From Schnuerera sp. xch1 (GTDB taxonomy: Bacteria > Bacillota > Clostridia > Tissierellales > Tepidimicrobiaceae): a stretch of 64,000 nt of DNA. How positions within the stretch are numbered: position 1 is the stretch's first letter; the number at the start of each line of letters is the position of its first letter. A model generated the notes under the pieces. That model did not search any database, had not been told where the DNA came from, and was given only the letters and a program-made list of their open reading frames with translations. The translations under genes and the position numbers were made by a program. The stretch covers positions 1 through 64,000 of the forward strand of contig NZ_JAIOUP010000006.1 of the NCBI RefSeq assembly GCF_019931165.1, given 5' to 3'. Shown piece by piece: positions 41,010 to 49,762 of the stretch.

Positions 41010-41987
41010 ATGGGAAAGAAATTAGTAATATTATTTTGTATATTAGGATTAATAATTACTTTGACAGCATGTGAAGATAAAAGTGATGAAAATATAACTA
41101 TTGTTCTTGACTGGACACCAAACACTAATCATACAGGATTATATGTAGCCCAAGAAAACGGATATTTTCAAGAAGCAGGTTTTAATGTGGAAATTGTTCA
41201 ACCACCAGAAGGTGGTGCTGAAAATCTTGTAGGATCAGGGAAGGCACAATTTGGGATTGCTTTTCAAGATACGATAGCTCCAGCATTTGCTTCGGACAAT
41301 CCTCTTCCAGTAACTGCAGTAGCAGCTATAATCCAACATAACACATCAGGTATTATATCCCTTAAAGGTAATGGAATAGATACTCCAGAGGGGATGGCTA
41401 ATAAGGTTTATGCTACTTGGGACATGCCTGTTGAGAAGGCAATAATAAAATCGGTTGTAGAATCTGATGGAGGAGATTATGACTCTATAAATATGGTTCC
41501 AACCACTGTAACGGATGTTATAACAGCACTTAATACGGATATTGATGCAGTATGGGCATATTATGCTTGGGATGGTATTGCATCTAAGGTAAAAGGAATA
41601 GAAACTGACTTTTTTGCATTTAAGGATATTAATCCAGTATTGGATTATTACACTCCAATTTTGATTGCAAACAATGAATATATTGAAGATAATAAAGAAG
41701 AAACTAAAGCTTTTTTAAAAGCATTGGCTAAAGGCTATGAATATGCTATAGATAATCCAGAAGAAGCAGCTAATATATTGTTGAAGGCGAGTCCAGAATT
41801 GGATGCAGAATTGGTGAAGGAGAGTCAAAAATGGCTTGCAAATCAATATAAAGCAGAGGCAAAACAATGGGGGTATATTAATCAAGATAGATGGGATAAT
41901 TTCTATGCTTGGTTATGGCAAAAAGGTCTTATTGAGAAAGAGATTCCGTCAGGATATGGATTTACTAATGATTACCTTTCTGATTAA
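41010..41987 (+). CDS. thiY: ABC transporter substrate-binding lipoprotein (ThiY-like)
   Basis: A 325-aa lipoprotein: the signal ends with lipobox LTAC (Cys21), then an NMT1/THI5-type binding domain (LDWTPNTNHTGLYVAQENGY). Such proteins bind hydroxymethylpyrimidine precursors. AAAAAGGAGAATAAAT before the ATG. It is part of the TPP-controlled operon. Confidence 0.92.
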   Translation: MGKKLVILFCILGLIITLTACEDKSDENITIVLDWTPNTNHTGLYVAQENGYFQEAGFNVEIVQPPEGGAENLVGSGKAQFGIAFQDTIAPAFASDNPLPVTAVAAIIQHNTSGIISLKGNGIDTPEGMANKVYATWDMPVEKAIIKSVVESDGGDYDSINMVPTTVTDVITALNTDIDAVWAYYAWDGIASKVKGIETDFFAFKDINPVLDYYTPILIANNEYIEDNKEETKAFLKALAKGYEYAIDNPEEAANILLKASPELDAELVKESQKWLANQYKAEAKQWGYINQDRWDNFYAWLWQKGLIEKEIPSGYGFTNDYLSD

Positions 41988-42007
41988 CAATTGAGGGGAA
42001 GATTTTA

Positions 42008-42751
42008 ATGACAAAACTTATTGCAAGCAATATAACAAAATCTTATGATAACAAGGAGATAGTTAAAGATGTTTCTTTGAAGGTAGATGAGGGAGAAATA
42101 GTATGTCTATTAGGAATAAGTGGTGTAGGAAAGACTACATTATTTAATATAATATCAGGATTATTAATTCCCGATCAAGGCAAAGTTTTACTAGATAATA
42201 GAGATATTACAGGACAAGCTGGACATATTAGTTATATGCTGCAAAAAGATTTATTATTGCCATATAAAACGGTCTTAGATAATGTATCTTTGCCACTTAT
42301 TATAAGAGGAGAGAATAAGAATATAGCTCGAGAAAAAGCTGCAGGATATTTCAAAATCTTTGGTATAGATGGTAATCAACACAAATATCCCAACCAATTA
42401 TCTGGCGGGATGAGGCAAAGAGCGGCGTTACTTCGAACATACTTATTTTCTCAAAAAGTTGCTCTATTAGATGAACCTTTTAGCGCTTTAGATGCTATAA
42501 CCAAAAGTACTATGCATAATTGGTATCTGAATGTTATGGAAAAGATTAAATTATCAACTTTATTTATTACTCATGATATAGATGAATCAATTACTTTATC
42601 TAATCGTATTTATGTTATGACAGGAAAGCCTGGACAGATAACAGGAGAGATAAAAATAGAACACCAAAAATCCAGAGGAGAAGAGTTCATTTTAAGTAAT
42701 GAATTTATTGATTATAAAAAACGAGTATTAGATATACTGAACAATAGTTGA
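42008..42751 (+). CDS. thiZ: ABC transporter ATPase (ThiZ-like)
   Basis: A 247-aa ATPase with Walker A GISGVGKTT, signature LSGGMRQRAALLR, Walker B VALLDEPFSALD and switch His in LFITHDIDES. It powers the ThiX permease. GAGGGGAAG before the ATG. Last gene of the thiamine operon. Confidence 0.93.
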   Translation: MTKLIASNITKSYDNKEIVKDVSLKVDEGEIVCLLGISGVGKTTLFNIISGLLIPDQGKVLLDNRDITGQAGHISYMLQKDLLLPYKTVLDNVSLPLIIRGENKNIAREKAAGYFKIFGIDGNQHKYPNQLSGGMRQRAALLRTYLFSQKVALLDEPFSALDAITKSTMHNWYLNVMEKIKLSTLFITHDIDESITLSNRIYVMTGKPGQITGEIKIEHQKSRGEEFILSNEFIDYKKRVLDILNNS

Positions 42752-42776
42752 TTAAGGGGAGATTATCTCTCCTTAA
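42752..42776 (+). terminator. hairpin after the thiamine operon
   Basis: TTAAGGGGAGA pairs with TCTCTCCTTAA (one G-T pair). The T tract is poor, so it is a weak terminator. Confidence 0.45.
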
Positions 42777-42781
42777 ATTTA

Positions 42782-42820
42782 CCAATATAGAATGACTCAA
42801 GAAAATGATAAATAAAGAGC
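42782..42820 (+). pseudogene. short fragment of an msrB gene
   Basis: About 34 of 39 bases match the msrB segment at about 39307-39345 (codons for [13 protein letters not shown]). The fragment reads QYRMTQENDK and then a stop. It is a scar of a duplication or a second msrB. Confidence 0.6.
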
Positions 42821-42871
42821 AAAAGTTAAATAAGTATAGGATAATGATTTATTTACTTTATTGAGAATCAT

Positions 42872-42898
42872 TAAAGAAAATAAGAATTTTGCCGAAAA
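42872..42898 (+). promoter_or_regulatory. sigma-D promoter of the second yjfB
   Basis: TAAA (42872-42875), a 15-base spacer and GCCGAAAA (42891-42898), one base from GCCGATAA. Confidence 0.75.
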
Positions 42899-42951
42899 TA
42901 TTAGATAAGAAAGAATAAGAAGGAGAATCTTTAGCCAAAGGAGTTGATTTT

Positions 42952-43149
42952 ATGGGTATAGCGACAATGTCAACAACACTAAGCCAAGCTAAAATACAGC
43001 AACAAGCAAGCATTTCTGTAATGAAGATGGCAATGGATACTGGGAAAACGCAGATGAATGACATGGTACAGATGATGCAAGAAAGCACTAAAACGATGGA
43101 ACAGTCTGTTCAACCTCATTTAGGAGCTAAAGTAGATATTAAATTATAG
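42952..43149 (+). CDS. yjfB: YjfB family putative motility protein (copy 2)
   Basis: A 65-aa paralogue of 25916-26113 (TTLSQAKIQQQASISVMKMA, TGKTQMNDMVQMMQES). AAAGGAGTTGATTTT before the ATG and a sigma-D-type promoter about 55 bases upstream. The function of the family is unknown; co-regulation with flagella is inferred. Confidence 0.85.
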   Translation: MGIATMSTTLSQAKIQQQASISVMKMAMDTGKTQMNDMVQMMQESTKTMEQSVQPHLGAKVDIKL

Positions 43150-43216
43150 ATTATGATGTCAAGAATAGTTTTGATACTGCCATTATTCCATGATAAAAAT
43201 AACAGAGGTGATTTTT

Positions 43217-43537
43217 GTGGCTTATGAAATATGCAGTATGTGTGGTAAATTTTTTAAGAGAAATGGGAGAAGATTTTGTGAAGACTGTTTTGAGAAGACA
43301 GAGAAGGAATATGACTTAATTGTAGAATACATCAAAACGCATCATAATGCTACTGTACTGGATATTATTTCAGACACTGGAGTGTCTCTTAAAACCATTG
43401 ATTGTTTAGTTGAAGAAGGATATGTTACATATATAGAGAATAAGGTACAGACAAGTGAGGAAGAGCAATCATTAGAAAAAACTCCTAATTCATCAAAAAA
43501 TGAAGGCAAATTTTATTCAAAGGGATTAAGATATTAA
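43217..43537 (+). CDS. YvyF-like zinc-ribbon protein (second copy)
   Basis: A 106-aa paralogue of YvyF. One Cys cluster (CSMCGKFFKRNGRRFCEDC) is kept at the N-terminus, while the second cluster of YvyF is missing, and the tail is Glu/Ser-rich. The helical middle (EYDLIVEYIKTHHNATVLDI) aligns with YvyF. GTG start behind AGAGGTGA. It follows yjfB copy 2, so the pair forms a small satellite of the flagellar locus. Confidence 0.75.
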   Translation: MAYEICSMCGKFFKRNGRRFCEDCFEKTEKEYDLIVEYIKTHHNATVLDIISDTGVSLKTIDCLVEEGYVTYIENKVQTSEEEQSLEKTPNSSKNEGKFYSKGLRY

Positions 43538-43553
43538 TGAATTTCATTAACAA

Positions 43554-43594
43554 TAAAAAAGTTGTTGAAACGAGTAAACTTCAACAACTTTTTT
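43554..43594. terminator. bidirectional terminator between convergent genes
   Basis: AAAAAAGTTGTTGAA pairs with TTCAACAACTTTTTT, flanked by A and T runs. Confidence 0.9.
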
Positions 43595-43602
43595 ATTAAA
43601 TT

Positions 43603-44712
43603 TTATAAATCATCCAATATAACTGCAATATATCTATTAATTATATCGTGTTTAACATATTTTTTAGATTCTTCAAATGCTCCATCTGAATATCTTCTAA
43701 ATGTCTGTTCATCCTTTAGTATTTCTTCTATAGCGTTTACTACTCCTTTAATATCACCGTAAGGAATTAGTTTTCCAGCATTAGGAGTTACTATTGATTT
43801 AGCTGCGGTGTAGGAATTATATACAATTACAGGCATGCCTACAGAATAGGCTTCTACCAACACATTGCCAAATCCTTCATAATTGGAGAGCAATAATAAT
43901 ATGCTATTTTTATGTGCTACCTCGTTTATATCTTTAATTACTCCCTCCACATTAACTTTAGAAAGTTCTAATAGCACTTTACTAATACCATCTCCATAAG
44001 CATTTATCTTATATTTTGGATATAATATATCTGCTAATTTTATATACTCTCTGATATTTTTTTGTATAATATCAAATCGACCCAGATACATTACATTATT
44101 CGTATATTTACATATTTGATTTCTAGATGTTTTTGAAGGGTTAGGAACTATATATGATTTAAAATTATATTTAGTTCCTGAATTTTGTAAAATCTTCAGA
44201 ATTTCTTTTTTATCTTCTTCAGTGTAGAATAAAAACTTATCTATATATTTTATCCTTTCTTCTAAGATGAAGGGGATAGTATTGGAATTTATTGTCCCAA
44301 AGTTTATATCTGGTCTATTGGATTGAAATATAATTATTTCGTTTCTTTTTAGATCCTTTTTAGACAGAGAGAGCAATTTTTGCACTCCAAATACAACTAT
44401 CTTCGAACCAGGAACAATCGATAAATCGTCTAATTGATAGTTTTGATTTTCAAAGACTTTCATATAATTTTTCAATTTTTGACTTTTATTAAGCATCAGA
44501 CTATAAGTTTCCACATTCGGTAATTTATCTAATAAGATATCTTTTTTATTTAATACTAAAGGCATTTCAATAAATTTTTGTTGAGGCATATTTTCCTCAA
44601 TTAATCTCATTATAGTTTGTACTCCGCCAACAGTTCGAGAACATCTATTGCTTATAAAATATATTAATTTATTTTGATCATATGTGCCCATCATACTATC
44701 AATCAACCCCAT
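43603..44712 (-). CDS. glycosyltransferase (GT4-like)
   Basis: A 369-aa enzyme with a GT-B fold pattern: N-terminal SRTVGGVQTIMRL and, in the C-terminal half, MYLGRFDIIQKNIREYI, LSNYEGFGNVLVEAYSVGMP (the E-x7-E motif) and GKLIPYGDIKGVVNAI. It should transfer a sugar from a nucleotide donor to a cell-surface acceptor. No partner genes are adjacent, so the product is unknown. The start is uncertain: ATGs at 44712 and 44694 both lack a strong ribosome site. Confidence 0.85.
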   Translation of the reverse strand: MGLIDSMMGTYDQNKLIYFISNRCSRTVGGVQTIMRLIEENMPQQKFIEMPLVLNKKDILLDKLPNVETYSLMLNKSQKLKNYMKVFENQNYQLDDLSIVPGSKIVVFGVQKLLSLSKKDLKRNEIIIFQSNRPDINFGTINSNTIPFILEERIKYIDKFLFYTEEDKKEILKILQNSGTKYNFKSYIVPNPSKTSRNQICKYTNNVMYLGRFDIIQKNIREYIKLADILYPKYKINAYGDGISKVLLELSKVNVEGVIKDINEVAHKNSILLLLSNYEGFGNVLVEAYSVGMPVIVYNSYTAAKSIVTPNAGKLIPYGDIKGVVNAIEEILKDEQTFRRYSDGAFEESKKYVKHDIINRYIAVILDDL

Positions 44713-44835
44713 TATACTTTAATACCAATATCCTCATATTATTAACATAGAAATTGCCGTTAATATTTTATCTAATTACTGATTATTTATGTACTTTAAT
44801 TTTTATTTAACCTCTTTATATACAATGATTATATA

Positions 44836-45735
44836 TTATTCATCATCTTTTTCATCACTGGATTTTACTTCTTTATTTATAAAAACAGAAAAATAGGCTC
44901 CATTTATTTCGCCGCCTAATATTATCATAATACTGGTTATATAAAGCCATATAAGTAATATTATGACTCCTCCTAGACTTCCATAGGTTCTTGAATAGTT
45001 AGCAAAATTATTCACATAGTAGGAGAATATATAGGAAGCAATTATCCATCCAATGGTAGTGAATGCTGCTCCAGGCAAAGTATAGATTAATTTTATATTA
45101 GTCCTTTTATTATGGGAAACACTATATTTATATAATAGAGCGAATATAATTATCATTGATACAAAAGGTATCACTTTTCTTAATTGCTCCCATAATCTAT
45201 AAAATATATTTGCTACTCCAATATATGAGAATAAAGTATTTCCTATTACTTCACCAAATACAAGCATCAATAATACGATTAATAATAATATAACTAGAGC
45301 AATTGAAAATATAATTGATAGGAGTTTTAACCTGATATAGGGTCTTTTTTTTTCGACATTATAGGCTTTATTAATGGCTTTTATTATTGCAGATATTCCC
45401 AATGATCCGGTCCAAAGAGCCAATATAATACTTAAAGAAAGTAGAGTATCAGAGCTTGTATTGGTAATTTCATCTATGATACTTCTTAAGAGAATTTCAG
45501 TTTCTAAAGGTAGCATAATAAACCAATTATCTAATATTCCTTCTTGTGTAATAGATGTATATGCTAATATATTTAAAAAAAATATTAAAAAAGGAAATAT
45601 TGATAATATTAAATAATAAGTAAGCTGAGCTCCTATAGCGGTTATCTCATCCTCTTTTATATTGTGAATCAGTCTATTTAAGAATATAAACCATTTTTTA
45701 TTCCTATATCTTTTGAATTTATTCTTCAAGTCCAA
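44836..45735 (-). CDS. YihY/BrkB family membrane protein
   Basis: A 299-aa inner-membrane protein with six predicted helices and the family signatures (DEITAIGAQLTYYLILSIFP near the N-terminus, YGSLGGVIILLIWLYITS near the C-terminus). Often misnamed ribonuclease BN; the real role is unknown, probably transport. TTG start behind AAAGGTGGTAAGG. Confidence 0.93.
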   Translation of the reverse strand: MDLKNKFKRYRNKKWFIFLNRLIHNIKEDEITAIGAQLTYYLILSIFPFLIFFLNILAYTSITQEGILDNWFIMLPLETEILLRSIIDEITNTSSDTLLSLSIILALWTGSLGISAIIKAINKAYNVEKKRPYIRLKLLSIIFSIALVILLLIVLLMLVFGEVIGNTLFSYIGVANIFYRLWEQLRKVIPFVSMIIIFALLYKYSVSHNKRTNIKLIYTLPGAAFTTIGWIIASYIFSYYVNNFANYSRTYGSLGGVIILLIWLYITSIMIILGGEINGAYFSVFINKEVKSSDEKDDE

Positions 45736-45756
45736 GACCTTACCACCTTTTATAAT

Positions 45757-45791
45757 AATAGAGGAGCATCAGGGCTCCTCTATTATTATAC
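45757..45791 (-). terminator. terminator of the S9 peptidase gene
   Basis: AATAATAGAGGAGC pairs with GCTCCTCTATTATT around a 6-base loop. Confidence 0.7.
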
Positions 45792-45794
45792 TAA

Positions 45795-47759
45795 TTATTT
45801 TAGATATTTATCAAACCATTCTGTGATTTCTTTAAGCCTTCTTATTCTATGCTTTGGTTTTCCAGACCTACTCAATTCATGGTTTTCACCTTTAAATAAG
45901 CAAAGCCTTGATTCTACTCCATTGTATTTTAATGAAGTAAACATTTGATAGCCTTCAGCAATCCAACATCTATAATCTTCTTCTGAATGTATGAATAGAG
46001 TAGGAGTTTGAACTCTATTTGCATATTTCATAGGTGAATGGAACCAAAGTCTATCTACATCTGACCAAGGGTTAGCAGCTTGTTGATCTTCTACAAAGAA
46101 ATATCCGATGTCGGTTGTGCCAAATTTTGAGATCCAATTTGCTATACTTCTTTGAGAAACTGCTGCTTTAAACCTATTAGTATGTCCTATAATCCAATTG
46201 GTCATAAATCCACCATAAGAGCCACCTGTAACACCAATTCTATCTTCGTCAATAAATGGATATTTTTCTATTACTATATCAGTGAATTTCATTATATCAT
46301 CGTAATCGATTGTTCCATATTTGCCACGAATATCAGCAAATTCATTGCCTCTACCATCACTACCTTTTGGATTACAGAAAAATACTGCATAGCCTTCATT
46401 GGCCCAATATTGCATTTCATGGAAGAATATATTACCATAAACTGTTTTTGGACCGCCATGGATGTCTAATATAGCTGGATATTTTTTACCTTCTTCATAA
46501 TCAACAGGTTTCATAACCCAACCTTCAATTGTTATTCCCTGATTTGTTTCAAAGGTTAATCTTTCTGGAGTGGATAGTTTTTTCTCCTTGATTACCCATT
46601 TGTTAAAGTATGTTAACTGATCTTCTTTACCATTTTTTAATCTATACAGTTCTTGAAGTTTAAGCCCTCTAAATCCGACAAACATTATTTGCCCATCTAC
46701 TACATCAAATTCATCTACTGAGCCTTTTTCTGTAGTCAATTTTTCTATATTTCCGGATGTATCCATTCTATTCAAATAGGAATTACCATATTCGGTAGTT
46801 ATAAAGTATAGATAATTTCCATCTACTTTTGCTAAAGCAGAACTATCATATCTACAATCAGAACCTACGGAATTGCCTAAACTATAATCAAAGTCAGTAG
46901 GGGACATTAACCTTACATTTTCTTCGTTGTCCATTATATAGATTTTTCCATTTTCATTGATACCATAATCTTGTGTATCTGTGCCTGCAAATACTATTTT
47001 ATCCTCTAAGAAGTCAGCGTAGGAATATGAGAAGTTGTCTTCATGTGATATTTTTTTTAGATCATTTTCTTTAATGTCATAAATATGTAGATCTTCTTTT
47101 ATTTGCATTTTATCTATAAAGGAGTTAGTGATTATTATTACCTTTGACTTATCCTTATTTAATTTATAGGAGTATACATTAGTAAATACATCAGTAATTG
47201 GATTTAATTTCTTTTCTTTTAGGTTATATGTATATAGTCTGTTTCTTTTTTTGTTGGTGAATCCTTCGCCGTTTGACCAAAAAGGTATTTCGTCTAATAC
47301 TACATAGTCCTTTTCTTCATCTGAAGACTTCTCCAATTTTGGTTTGTTATAATCATATGTAGCTGTTATTATAAAAGTGTCTTCATCTAGTATTTCGATA
47401 TCGGTTACATTTAATGGGATGTCGAAGACCTTATTGGATTCTCCGCCATTTAAGGATATTTCATAAAAACAAGTTAAATCTTCACCTTTTTTCTGTCTTG
47501 ATTTGTCCTTGCTATCTCTTGAATCAGGGAAGAGTAAAGTGTTTTCATCTTTAAATATAAAAGATTTTACTGTCTTGCTAGAAGTCAATTTAGTAAATGT
47601 TTCATTCTGAGTATCATAGATGTGAATATCTGATAGATATTTATTTCCTTCTACATCCATTTCATGTACTATAAAGCCCAGTTTACTGCCTTCAGGAGAA
47701 TATCTCAATTTTGATAAAAACTTATACTTTGTAAAATCATCTAACTTTAGTTTATTCAA
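45795..47759 (-). CDS. S9 family serine peptidase (acylaminoacyl-peptidase-like)
   Basis: A 654-aa cytoplasmic peptidase with an N-terminal beta-propeller (about 1-390) and a C-terminal alpha/beta-hydrolase domain (about 400-654). Active site: Ser in GVTGGSYGGFMTNW, Asp in HSEEDYRCW, His in KGENHELSR. It trims short peptides. The start is a TTG at 47759, 7 bases after TAGGAGGGA; the upstream in-frame ATG precedes that site. No signal peptide. Confidence 0.93.
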   Translation of the reverse strand: MNKLKLDDFTKYKFLSKLRYSPEGSKLGFIVHEMDVEGNKYLSDIHIYDTQNETFTKLTSSKTVKSFIFKDENTLLFPDSRDSKDKSRQKKGEDLTCFYEISLNGGESNKVFDIPLNVTDIEILDEDTFIITATYDYNKPKLEKSSDEEKDYVVLDEIPFWSNGEGFTNKKRNRLYTYNLKEKKLNPITDVFTNVYSYKLNKDKSKVIIITNSFIDKMQIKEDLHIYDIKENDLKKISHEDNFSYSYADFLEDKIVFAGTDTQDYGINENGKIYIMDNEENVRLMSPTDFDYSLGNSVGSDCRYDSSALAKVDGNYLYFITTEYGNSYLNRMDTSGNIEKLTTEKGSVDEFDVVDGQIMFVGFRGLKLQELYRLKNGKEDQLTYFNKWVIKEKKLSTPERLTFETNQGITIEGWVMKPVDYEEGKKYPAILDIHGGPKTVYGNIFFHEMQYWANEGYAVFFCNPKGSDGRGNEFADIRGKYGTIDYDDIMKFTDIVIEKYPFIDEDRIGVTGGSYGGFMTNWIIGHTNRFKAAVSQRSIANWISKFGTTDIGYFFVEDQQAANPWSDVDRLWFHSPMKYANRVQTPTLFIHSEEDYRCWIAEGYQMFTSLKYNGVESRLCLFKGENHELSRSGKPKHRIRRLKEITEWFDKYLK

Positions 47760-47867
47760 ACCTATCCCTCCTAATATAGTATTTCGAGCATCTATATTCT
47801 TATTATACACTAAATTTTGGGATATTGACTTAAAACCATCAATTTTTTAGTTTATAATTTAGATATA

Positions 47868-47896
47868 AGAAAAGGCTTCAACTGAAGCCTTTTCTT
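47868..47896. terminator. terminator of the 572-aa orphan gene
   Basis: AAAAGGCTTC pairs with GAAGCCTTTT around AACT, between tandem minus-strand genes. Confidence 0.8.
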
Positions 47897-49613
47897 ATAA
47901 TTGATTTAAGTAGATAACCTTTCCACTATTATTTTTCAAATCATCTTTGTTCATAAGAATATTAAAGATCAATTTGCCAAAAGGAGTGATACTAATATTT
48001 AGAGTAGGGTAATTGCTGTATTTGAACAACCCTAATAGTTTTAAGTATCTACAATAATTAATAACAAGTTTAGAGAACTTTACATCTTCTGAAATAAAAT
48101 TACTATACTTATAGAATATTCCTTCTTCTAAGTCATTAAATAGAGTCAACATTCTCTGTTTGATGGACTTTGTTTCATTGATATCTAGATTATTGTTGAT
48201 ATACAATAAAAATTCATCTTTCCAAATGTATTGGATGAATAGGCTAAATTTTTCTTCATCCGTAAGCCTTAAAAAGTGAGAAGCTTTTTTAGTAATTGTT
48301 AGCATATTTTTCTCGATTTTTACTAATTTATTATTTATAGAAAACCTATAAAATAGATCTATTAATGGAAAATCTATTTGATTTGGTGCTTGTTTTGTAA
48401 TGTTTTCCTGATTTTCCATTATGCTATTTAATTCCAATAGAACTTTTCTTTTTATATTTTTTTTCCTCTCAGTCAATTCCAAAGGAGTACTCATTAAGAA
48501 TAATAGAAATTTTTCATAGTCCATTATGAAATCATAAGCAATTTCATTTATATCATGTATTATATTAGTGGATATAGATCTATTTATGTTAAAAATCGAT
48601 TTATTGTTTTTAGTATGGTCAATATACATAAACCTATTTTTACTTATCTTAAGAATGCTTTTATATGATTTTTTATATGATTGATCCATATTCTTTAGAT
48701 ACCTAAGATATATCTTTAATGTGGATATATAAGAGCTCAATTCTCTTTGCGAAGAAATGAATCCATCTTCAATAGCATTGATCAATATATCTTCAATGTC
48801 CAGCTGAGCTAAATCATTTAGAGAAAATCCATCATCAACTAGGTAATATTCAAATAAATTAATTAGGTTAGTAATATGTCTTTTTATATTTGGCATAGAC
48901 ATATTATTTTGCAGATGATTTTCAAACTCATCTAATTCATCATATAGAATAGAAGTAATATCTTCACCATCTTCTAATTCCATGTCTAACATTTCATGGA
49001 TACATTCTGTATATATTCTATAGATATTTATACTGAATAATTTTAAATATCTGTTGATAGATAAATTAGGCTGTTTAAACTTAGTGCGATTATAACCTAT
49101 AAATACCTTTTCGATAAATTTATCTTTAACAGAAGAAGGTAGAAAACTGATGTTACCAATAAAACCTTTAAAATCAATTATCTTCCCAATTCTACCAAAT
49201 ATCAAATCCGATTTATTCAATATATTAACCGTATTAGGTTCCCATAGTGTATGACGTTTTTTTGTTAATAGATCTAATACATAGATATATTCTCCTTTTA
49301 TATGCTCTATTTCAAATAAGGATATAAAGGATTTGTTTCTTTCTACTAGTATGTTTTTCTCCAAACTGGAAAGCTGATTGGATTCTTCATCTAACATATG
49401 TTCAATAAAGCTTTTACCAGAGTCAGTTCTATAATCAATACTAATCCATACATTAAACGCTAATTTAGTTTTTTGTTTATCAAAATCAGGAAAATAAAAT
49501 TCTATTGAATCCAAAGATTTACCTTTTTTAACAAACTCATTTATATATTTAATCAATTTTTTTGTAGTATTTTCCTGTAAAATCTGTATTTTATCATAAT
49601 CCAACTTACTCAT
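47895..49613 (-). CDS. uncharacterised 572-aa protein
   Basis: The family is not recognised. Translation from the ATG at 49613 (GGAGGGC, 3 bases before) gives a soluble protein. The first about 170 residues are mixed alpha/beta (SIEFYFPDFDKQKT; ISLFEIEHIKGEYIYVLDLL). A middle helical part (about 230-310) recalls the core-binding fold of tyrosine recombinases, but no catalytic Arg/His/Tyr domain follows. The C-terminal about 180 residues look like tandem helical, winged-helix-like units. It stands alone in the operon with a terminator at its end. Confidence 0.7.
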   Translation of the reverse strand: MSKLDYDKIQILQENTTKKLIKYINEFVKKGKSLDSIEFYFPDFDKQKTKLAFNVWISIDYRTDSGKSFIEHMLDEESNQLSSLEKNILVERNKSFISLFEIEHIKGEYIYVLDLLTKKRHTLWEPNTVNILNKSDLIFGRIGKIIDFKGFIGNISFLPSSVKDKFIEKVFIGYNRTKFKQPNLSINRYLKLFSINIYRIYTECIHEMLDMELEDGEDITSILYDELDEFENHLQNNMSMPNIKRHITNLINLFEYYLVDDGFSLNDLAQLDIEDILINAIEDGFISSQRELSSYISTLKIYLRYLKNMDQSYKKSYKSILKISKNRFMYIDHTKNNKSIFNINRSISTNIIHDINEIAYDFIMDYEKFLLFLMSTPLELTERKKNIKRKVLLELNSIMENQENITKQAPNQIDFPLIDLFYRFSINNKLVKIEKNMLTITKKASHFLRLTDEEKFSLFIQYIWKDEFLLYINNNLDINETKSIKQRMLTLFNDLEEGIFYKYSNFISEDVKFSKLVINYCRYLKLLGLFKYSNYPTLNISITPFGKLIFNILMNKDDLKNNSGKVIYLNQL

Positions 49614-49762
49614 AATGCCCTCCAAATCAATAAAAGTATATAATAAAAACTATAAATAAACAGTGTAATATATATTATATACTAATATTAACAATAGTGC
49701 ATTGGAAAAACAATAAAAGTTTAAAGAAAATATATGCTCAATATAGAGATGAGCTTAATTGA

